Translations under genes and position numbers: made by a program
The notes under the pieces: model-generated
The model's input: the letters and a program-made list of their open reading frames with translations, nothing else
What the model was told of the DNA's origin: nothing
Databases searched by the model: none
In this document: positions 56,279 through 64,000 of the stretch, piece after piece
Numbering within the stretch: the first letter of the stretch is position 1
How the letters are laid out: every line of letters begins with the position of its first letter
Assembly: GCA_010015655.1 (NCBI GenBank)
Contig: ML976668.1
Location: 1 to 64,000, forward strand
DNA length: 64,000 nt
Reading direction: 5' to 3'
Source of the DNA: Bimuria novae-zelandiae CBS 107.79
Taxonomy: Eukaryota > Ascomycota > Dothideomycetes > Pleosporales > Didymosphaeriaceae

Positions 56279-58020
56279 CTATCTCCGCTGCAGGTTGCAA
56301 ATGACATCGTACTGTCCACGGAACCCAGCATTATACGTTTGCCACGGTCGGTCATGCGCCATCTCGAAAGTGAACTTGCGAAGGATGGTAGCAGAAACCT
56401 TATACGCCTGTGCGAGAGCCAACTATCTGATTGTCAGCAACTATTCATGCGCACCTAAGATACCAACTTACGTTGCGACCAATGCAAGTCCGCGTACCAG
56501 CGCCAAAGTTAATCATCGCCTTGTCCATAGCATGGTTCCTCGCCTCACTCTCCGTCCACCTTTCCGGTCGGAACTCCCTCGCATCCTCACCAAATACCTC
56601 TTTGTTGAAGAGAACGACTGCGGGATTCATACCGGCGCGATACCCAGCAGGGATATGGTAGCCACAGAGCTCGAGGCCCTCAGCAGGCACATGCCGCGGC
56701 ATAGTGACCTGGAAGCTAGGGAATATGCGAGTGCATTCTTTGATCACTGCTGAAAGGTATTCGAGCTTACCGAGCGCACCGTACTGGACGGGATGGGAGA
56801 GCATGCCGCTTTCGAAGGCAGCATCAATCTCGGCGCGGAGCTTGTCGAGGACGCGAGGGTTCTGCATGAGCTTGTAGAAAACGGTGCGGAGGAGAATAGA
56901 TGTGCTGTCAGCGCCAGCGGTGCTGTAATGTGTTAATTTAAATACGTCTGATCGTGGTCTCGCCCGGGTGGCAGTTCGCGAGCTTACACGGCGACCCATG
57001 CCTCAGAGCTAACTTCTTTGATGGTGAAGTTCACTTTCTCTCCTCTATCATGTACGATAGAGAGAAATTGCGACATGAAGTCATTTCGCTTCGCGGTATC
57101 CTCCTCACTTCTCTTGACCGCGTCATCCAACTCTTTGAGCGCCGTCACGCGAATACCGTCAAAAGCCATGACGGCTTTCAACAGTTTTGGAATGAGAGGC
57201 GCAGCCAAGCCAACAAAGGGTCGCATGTACGTTGGCGTGACGGTGATGATGCCTAGGAATGGTGTGGCGGTGTGCACAGCGTTGATGTAGCCGCCGTGAT
57301 CGTGCCTGTGCTCTAAGAAACCAAACTGCTTGCCAAAGATGCAAGTGCCGACGTTCTCGAACGCTGATGACAATGTTAACGGACCAAAAAAACTTAGGAA
57401 GTACAACACGCTCAGTACTTACCAAACATCTCGAGCCATTTTCCAAAGTCGAACGATTCTTTCCTGTCCGCAAACTCTCCGATTCTCTTCAAGAACAAAT
57501 TGAGCACACCATCAATGGCGTCCTCATTCTTGAGCACACTGGTAAGACCATACACGCTGCCTACAATGCGCCTGTATTGGGTATGGACTTTCTCGTCGAG
57601 CTCGGTGAACAAGTCCGTGCGCGAGTCCAAAGTCGAAGGGCGCCAAGCAGTATACCAATCGGTCTTCTGGTTTGGTCTCTGGAGAGGGTATATTTTTGAC
57701 ACAGCTGTTGGATCGGCTACGGCCACCTCGTTAGGCGCAATGCGAATGATAGGTCCATACTTCTCGTGGTAGTGGCGCTGGTATTTCTGAATGTTCCCGG
57801 TATACATGCGATACATTATCCATGTTCTGGATACAGAGGGCCAGAAAGGTCCTGGTATCTTAGCCAGAGGGTGAAGAGTGCGCGCATAAACAATCCAAAC
57901 AGCCCAGTACGCAACAAAGGCGATAGGAAGATAGGTGGTGATCCATGTCTTCGCGGGAACGCCCAACAAAAGATCTTGAAGGAACGTCATTGCTGAGTGC
58001 GAAGAATAGAGAATGGCCAT
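56279..58020 (-). CDS. Cytochrome P450 monooxygenase
   Basis: Four exons: 58020-57423, 57363-56988, 56922-56472 and 56422-56279, giving 522 residues; introns of 59, 65 and 49 nt keep the frame. It is a microsomal P450 with an N-terminal membrane anchor (about residues 28-45) and the proline hinge KIPGPFWPSVS. The I-helix reads TAGADST, the K-helix ECTR (ExxR), the PERW motif FRPERW, and the haem loop FGAGTRTCIGRN with the ligand Cys at about residue 471. All are intact, so the gene looks functional. The overall pattern resembles fungal P450s of the pisatin-demethylase/benzoate-hydroxylase type, but the substrate cannot be told. A second ATG ten codons in is a possible start. Confidence 0.92.
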
Positions 58021-59447
58021 GTCAATGGCCGAAACGAGCGGTTCCCACGAGGTGGAAATACTTCGTGCGAGACCCGGCGAATGTGATCGGTATGCGGACT
58101 ACGGGCTGTGAAATCTGACATGCGCAGTCGGATGATGCTTTGCGGAAGCCACGGCGTTGTGACACTCGTGAACCCTCTAGTTCAAGCTGTACCATTGGAC
58201 CCAATAATAGGATCAATGCGAGCATATGGGTGCAAGGAACTACTTCGGAAGCGGGGCATATTTTTACGTGGGAACCCTGCAACTAGGAATGACATAATAG
58301 GTCTGCAAGCAACCTAGCGGATCTGTACTTTCTTGTTAGAAATCTGACTGAGAGAAGTAGTGCTTCGGCGTCTTCTTGTCTGGTGTCAAGGTTGAATTGG
58401 CACGAGGCAGTGCCCATCGCTCGCCTAAGCTGAAGGTTCAGAAGTGCGAAGTGGTTCAATGTTGTAGTGATCTGCTGAAATTGGAGAGTCTGTGTTGAAT
58501 GACAAACGTAGAGAGATAACGACTGAGGAATTTGTAGTTAGGAGTTGCGCTTCGGCCTGGGCACGAATGCGAAGAACACGAAGCTCATGTCGCCGAAGAC
58601 ATGACGGACTTCGCACAAAAGTAACAGACCATTTTCTTTGCCTTCTTCCTGCGATACAGAAGCGATCAAGAGCCTTTGCCTAGCTGAGAAAGCAGGCTAG
58701 TGGAGGATGACCAAGAATCTGACCTCGCATAGCAGCCTTGCGTATACGGTGACTGTGCATGACATTAGCGCGTCTGCTAGGAGTTCTCCTCTCAGCTTCA
58801 GTATTACCGAGTGGTTGAATTTGCAAATGTCTTGTGACGTTGAGTACAAACAGGATCGCGCATGAGGTTGCTTATAGTTGTGGGTGCAGAGAATGAAACG
58901 AGACTATGGACTCGCTTGGTCACACAGAGTGCTGACTAAGGCAGAGTCTACGCTTTGCCATATGAGGCTACTTCCAATGACGTCATGACGTGGACCCTCT
59001 TCCCTTCATTCATTGCATTTTCCGTTCATCTCATCCGATGCTCATCAAAATAAGGGCGATTGCAGGCCATCTAGGAAATGTTTCTAATACACTTCCCATA
59101 ATCTCTGGCTGCACTTCATGGCGCACTTTTTTGGCCCCTAGGTCGCCCTCTTGCACACGAACTGATGAAGGTGCAGAGATACGACAACGATTTCTACCGA
59201 AGGACTGAAAGAGCTTCACCTTCAATGTGGCTTGGCTCACTTTCCGAATCTCTGCCGTCGGATCCTTTTCCAACTTCCATAACTCTTACTAGGTCGAACG
59301 TCTCTTTCGTTCACCTTACTGAGTCTGGTGCTCACTCATATCAAACGTTATTTGTGGCGTATCATCGCACGTCGCCCCTTCCTGTGGCATCTCACTACTA
59401 TCAAAATACCTGTTCACGTGCGCTTCCATGCATCTCGACGAAGAAGC
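58021..59447. other. Intergenic region upstream of the P450 gene
   Basis: No supported gene. Open frames up to about 100 codons on both strands have no recognisable features. Composition is normal. Confidence 0.4.
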
Positions 59448-61060
59448 TCAAGCGCAATGGCCTACCGTGTCCAATATGACCACGGCACTGTTTTTGAACA
59501 TCGAAGCCATCTTCTTCATAGCCGGAGTAACAAGGTCAAGAAGATTCCCAATGAACAGAATCGGCGTTACAGTCTCTATAAGTGCTTTAGAAAAACCTAT
59601 CCATGTGTCAGCTTGGACGACTTCGGGTGAAGAGTAAGGGATGGGGCGGATTATCAAGGAAGATCTGGCTCTCTGGTGGCTTGATGCCCTCCATGAACCC
59701 GCACCAGATCGCCCCTTGTCCAGCCCATAACTGTCCAAAGTATTTACTGTGATGTCTGCGCAAGTTGATGAAATTTCTTAGCTCGGGAGTGGTGGTTGCA
59801 GCGGTCCTTTCACGCGCCTGGGAGTCGATACAAGTGTGGCTTCAAATGCCATGGCCTGGTAGTACTCATACTTGCCTTCGTCGTTTACGTCGGGCTCACA
59901 GTCAACATTTCGCTAGTAATCATGAAGCAATGTCGCAACGTCCCGCTTCCACTCCTCAAACCACAGCATTTCTTCTGCGAGCAGGGGAAACATGCCTGCG
60001 TCGTACGCCGCGCTGAAAACTATTTCCAGGAGATCGTGGTCGGTGGCAATGGTGGGGAACGGATCAGGGCAAGAGGGTGATTGTGAAGCTTCTTGAGCAC
60101 GGCGTCGAAGCGCGCTTGCATGGCTGCAGGCGAGGTGTCGTTTTGGTAGAAGGCGCAATGCGTACCGTCCCGGTAGCAACGCTCGAAGAAGAGAGCGACG
60201 ATCTCGTTGATCTGCACGATACTCCCGTAATGGTCGCCATTATAATAATCGGGTACATCTTCCGCTCCATTGAGAAGCATATGGCCAACGTGCTATGGAT
60301 ACGAAGTCGCAAATGTTGTACCGAGTACAGTTCCATAAATCGCACCGAAGAAATTTAATTTGACCACTTGCTCTCGCTGGTTCGGCTGCATTGCGTGGAG
60401 GTTGAGGAAGTGGAGCATGTCTTGTGCCACTGCTGCGGTGCCTGCGTACCTCGCGTTCGTGCCATTATATGCACGCGTACAGTAGTTGCCAAACGCCTCG
60501 GCATGTGCGAGAATGTTTCTCATGCTGTAGTAATCATCGCTGTGGACCACTTCGAACTGGGATTCAAGGTAGCGCTTGCGTGACATCTGGACAAGTTAGA
60601 GACTATACAACGGAATCTGATTCCTTCTTAGGGGACTAAATTGGTCGAATGTTCGTTCCTGATTCGAGACAAAACAATCAAGATTGATTCCGCTTCGGCT
60701 TACACCTCGAGGATCGAAGCTGACGAGATTGTATCTAAGAGGGAACGCATAGTCATTATGCGTCTCTTGTGCGAATCCCAACAGAAATTCGATGCCAGAC
60801 CCACCGGGACCGCCAGGATTTATCATGATGTCCTGGTTATATTCTGGTTCGTTGCCCTCATGCCTGATGAAAGCAACAACGGTAGGACCTAAGGTGTAAT
60901 TGTCGTAGTCGAGGGGCACCTTCAGATTCATACACGCTAGACTGGTGTGAGCTTTGAGTAAAGATGATCCAAGAATCGCTGGTCTTACAGAAGTCTCTTG
61001 GTTTAATCGTCTGGTAGCAAGGCTTCCAGTCCAGGGTCGAAGCCACGGGGGTCTATCGCA
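59448..61060 (-). pseudogene. Dead alpha/beta hydrolase (TAP-like peptidase family)
   Basis: Pieces of one gene follow each other on the minus strand. 'LKVPLDYDNY' and INPGGPGGSG (oxyanion region) lead to FDPRGVSRSG. After an in-frame TAA (60596-60598) comes the nucleophile elbow, FGAIYGTVLGTTFA, where the family has GxSYG: the catalytic Ser is Ile (codon 60338-60340). An in-frame TAG (60293-60295) precedes 'HVGHMLLNGAEDVPDYYN'. A frameshift lies near 60070, and the C-terminal TAP-like domain with PILFIGNLLDLVTP and DTVGHCA ends at 59448. The family comprises secreted or intracellular prolyl/tripeptidyl aminopeptidases. Two nonsense codons, a frameshift and loss of the nucleophile establish a pseudogene. 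Confidence 0.85.
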
Positions 61061-61978
61061 CTGTCAGCGAACTGGTTCTGAAGATTCCTTGGTAGGAAAC
61101 ACAAGCAGTACATCATCATGTGTAATAATCGTTGTATCGCTCTCCTCTGGATCATGGAGAAAACTGCGATGACTTCTGTGACGAGGGTCCGCCGACACCA
61201 CCTCACGCGCTCCCAAGATAGCTACAACGGAGAGTCGCCAAAAGCGCATTTCAAGCTCAAATGTGCTGAGACGGTCGAGTGGGACTGTCGCGACTACTAG
61301 GGCGATCATTCCTAAGCAGCGCTTCGCTCACCCACGCCCACATCGTACCCACGGTTCGCGACCCACATCCTCACGATCACCCAATCACGAGCTTGAACAC
61401 ACTCACCATCCCGATAGGTAAACCACGCGCTCTACAGACGACCTGCACCCGTGCAATCGAAACTAGCTTACCGAGTTCATGGCTGTTGTTGCAAACCTAG
61501 TTCAGTTTGCGGAGGATCTACACGATCTGCTATCAGCGCCATGTTTGATTTGCGCGTACACATAACCAAAGCCGAGAGGAAATGGCAGGAATAATGGTAC
61601 AGACGTATAATCTGTTCCACAATAATGATGAAACAGTATTTGGGCAATCGAACTCACACGTTGCAAGCTGTGGGACCTAAATATTTGAAGTGGGAAAGAA
61701 GTGGGACCGACTCAACAAGTCCCCGCGCAACGGCCCCATGCCGAGACACAGGTATGCAGGATCAGGCCTGAAAAGCACAAGCATGGACCCGCGAACGTTG
61801 CCTGCATTGACTTGCTGGTCTTCCCATTGATAAATTTTGAGTTGCAATAGGTACCAAGCCCACGCTGTTAAGATATGTACATGAACCAAGGATCACGAGA
61901 GCAATGATCCTTGAGTGAAAATATGAAGATTTGCAGTGGAAATATGCCTGCAAATGAACTTCTGTCCTCGGGAGTCAT
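61061..61978. other. Intergenic region, possibly with more of the dead hydrolase
   Basis: Minus-strand frames near 61003-61309 may be remnants of the N-terminus of the hydrolase, but I cannot join them to it in frame. The rest (61310-61978) shows nothing. Confidence 0.35.
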
Positions 61979-64000
61979 CTAATACGACCCGTTAACGGGC
62001 ACAGCCGGCGCAGCTGAGGTCGAAGCGGCCGGGGTGGACGCGGCAGCCTCAGCAAGCTTGGTCCGCGTAAGGAATCCGCTTGGCGCAGGGAATCCACCAG
62101 TCGGACGACCAAAGGCTCCGCTGGGGAAAGGGAAGGCGCCCGTTGGACGGGGACGGCCGCCGAAGCCACTAGGGAAAGGTAACCAACCGCTCGGGAACAT
62201 GCCCGTGGGGTATGGCTTGTGGTGAGGACGGTGGTGAGGACGGCGGCCAGTGCCCGATGGAATAGGGTATGGGGCTTCGGACGAGACAGGTCCGCTCGGC
62301 TCGACGGGAAGGACGGTAGAGGAAGGAGTCACGGTCTGTAGATGTTAGCTCGCTTTTTCAATGAGGTGATGTGGCAATCTTACTACGGTGACGACATCAT
62401 GCTGGACCACTGTTGTAGTTGCAACTGGAGCGCAAACATCGAAGCTGGAGTTAATGGTAGGCGCTGGAGCGGCCGTGTCGATAACTGAGGCTTGAAGGGA
62501 GACAGTGGATACTGAAGAAGTAGGCTGTCCCGGTGCAGTGCTGGACTGTATGAGAATCGAGCTCTGGAAGCTCGACTCCTCGGGGGTCAAAGTTGTGGCT
62601 GCAGGAGTGCCGTAGCTAGAGGCGGCAGCAGTAGAGCTGGCAGAGGCCGAAACGGCGGGAACACCAGAGCTCTCTAGAACAAGGGAAGGGAGCGCACTCT
62701 CGGCATCCTCTGCGGCAGCAGTCGACGACACGGCGGGAGATGAAGTGGGGAGTTGGGTGATAGGAGCGCCTGTGGAGACTGCGACCTCACCAACAGCGCT
62801 GGCTGCGCTCGATGCGGGAGCGACGGAAGTTGCAAGCACTGAGGAAGCGACAGCAGGAGACGAGCTGCTAATGACGACGCCAGATCCAGAGCCACCATTG
62901 CTCATGCAAGCAAAGCTAATCTTGGAGACGCTGGCAGCGCGTTTGAACCAGCCCTGGCTAGCAGCATTGAGACTCCAGTCCATATCGACGTAAGGCCAGC
63001 AGATCCGACCATCGCTCATTGTAACCATATCGCCTGCTACGTAGACGTTCGTGCTCTTGACAGCCTCACCAACCTTCTCGCCATTGCTGACGAGCTGGAA
63101 GTAGGAGCCTGTGAAAGTACCCTCGCAACCGAAGGCAACGAGCGGGCAGTTGGGTTCGGCGATCTCCTCCCAGGTGACTAGAGCGTTGCTACCATCAAAG
63201 GCCGCAACGTGAGCGTTGGAGTGATCGGCGGTACCAGTCGTGATCCAGTTCACTTGGTCATCGCCAGAGCCCCCAAGCACAGTGGTAGCCTCCGAACCGA
63301 TTAGAGTCTTCTTATCAGAGAAACGCGCAATTGCGACGTTGCGGTTAGCGGTGCGGTTTACAGAGTGGGTGTAAGGAGCACCGAGCCAGTCATTGGTTGT
63401 AAGGTCTTTCGCGCCTTTCGAGACCCAAGTGAAAATGTACTCGTCACTACCCACAAAGCGAGCGAGATTGCTGTAGGAGCCACTCATCCCGCCCATGGCC
63501 TCGTTCGAAGCGCCGTTTGTAACGTTCTCGTTCGAGATACGAACACCGGCCATGCCCTAGGTGCCAAGTTAGTACGCTGTGATGTATCATTGGCAAAAAG
63601 GAGCTTACTTGAGTTTCGGTGTTCAGCCAAATGTTGCCCTGGTCTTCGGCGCAGATACTGGCGAAAGGGGCTTCATCAGCGGACTCAAAAGCAATACCAG
63701 TGTTGTGAGAGCATCCGAATCCATCGCTAGTGGCGCCGGCGATTTTTTGTAGTTTTCCATCGTTAGAGACGTATTGGATAGTATCGCCAAAGTGGCCATT
63801 GGCTTCCCCGTCGTAGGCCGTGACAACGAAATAAGCGCCGTAAGTCTTCGCCGTCTCGGAGTATACGAGGTCACCGTTCAAATCGGGAGAGGCAGTGTGG
63901 CCGCTGCTGTTCTCGACGGTTGGGCCTCCGAGATACGTCTTCCAGGACTGTTTCCCGGCAGTGTAACGATAAAGGACTGCAACCGGATCCTTGACACCAG
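61979..64000 (-). CDS. Ser/Thr/Pro-rich, probably secreted protein, 5' end outside window
   Basis: Partial gene running off the right edge. Exons: 64000-63609, 63556-62384 and 62335-61979, with introns of 52 nt (TACTAAC branch site) and 48 nt (GTAAGA donor), both in phase. The visible 641 or so residues have a globular N-terminal part rich in Gly, Asn, Asp and aromatic residues, with repeated blade-like segments ('GDTIQYVSNDGKLQKIAG', 'NWITTGTADHSNAHVAAFDG') that could form a beta-propeller. A Ser/Ala/Thr-rich stalk of about 170 residues and a Pro/Gly/Phe-rich repeat region (PFPSGFGGRP, AFPFPSGAFGRP) follow, ending in NGSY. No membrane anchor or GPI signal is at the C-terminus. The composition suggests a wall-associated or secreted protein. 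I do not recognise the family. Confidence 0.75.

Overview
The window comes from a filamentous ascomycete, most likely a Dothideomycete. The reasons are short GT-AG introns (41-99 nt in most genes) with CTAAC/CTGAC branch sites, fungal housekeeping genes, and a long AT-rich block whose transposons carry the signature of repeat-induced point mutation (RIP). The assignment rests on recognising protein families by eye; no search was run.

Layout. Bases 1-2280 hold a RIP-degraded Fot1/pogo transposon. Bases 3192-24262 are a normal-GC gene region: an AXL2-like polarity glycoprotein, DRE2 (cytosolic Fe-S assembly), a small STF2-like protein whose start codon is split by an intron, NUP133, a membrane-type casein kinase I, two adjacent dead Rieske oxygenase genes, and SWC4 (SWR1/NuA4 chromatin complexes). 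A lightly mutated pogo element (24599-26737) follows, 337 bp upstream of the SWC4 start. A small hypothetical gene lies beyond it.

Bases about 27760 to 55005 are a nested, heavily mutated transposon block. It contains a Ty3/gypsy gag relic with an LTR, a pogo element broken into two halves 21 kb apart, two copies of a 386-bp LTR in opposite orientation, a piggyBac-like element with a Copia element inserted in its terminal repeat, a second full-length Copia element holding a solo LTR, a collapsed Copia-type element, a foldback element, and a RIP-riddled three-exon histone-fold gene resembling CENP-A/CenH3. The target-site duplications of the two 386-bp LTRs are swapped. That is direct evidence that the whole 21.6-kb interval was inverted by recombination between two solo LTRs.

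Bases 55006-64000 look like accessory chromosome flank: a truncated metallophosphoesterase pseudogene at the transposon border, an apparently intact cytochrome P450, a dead TAP-like alpha/beta hydrolase, and the 3' part of a Ser/Thr/Pro-rich protein that runs off the window.

The strongest observations are the LTR-mediated inversion with swapped duplications, the CenH3-like relic, and RIP that acts almost only on CpA.
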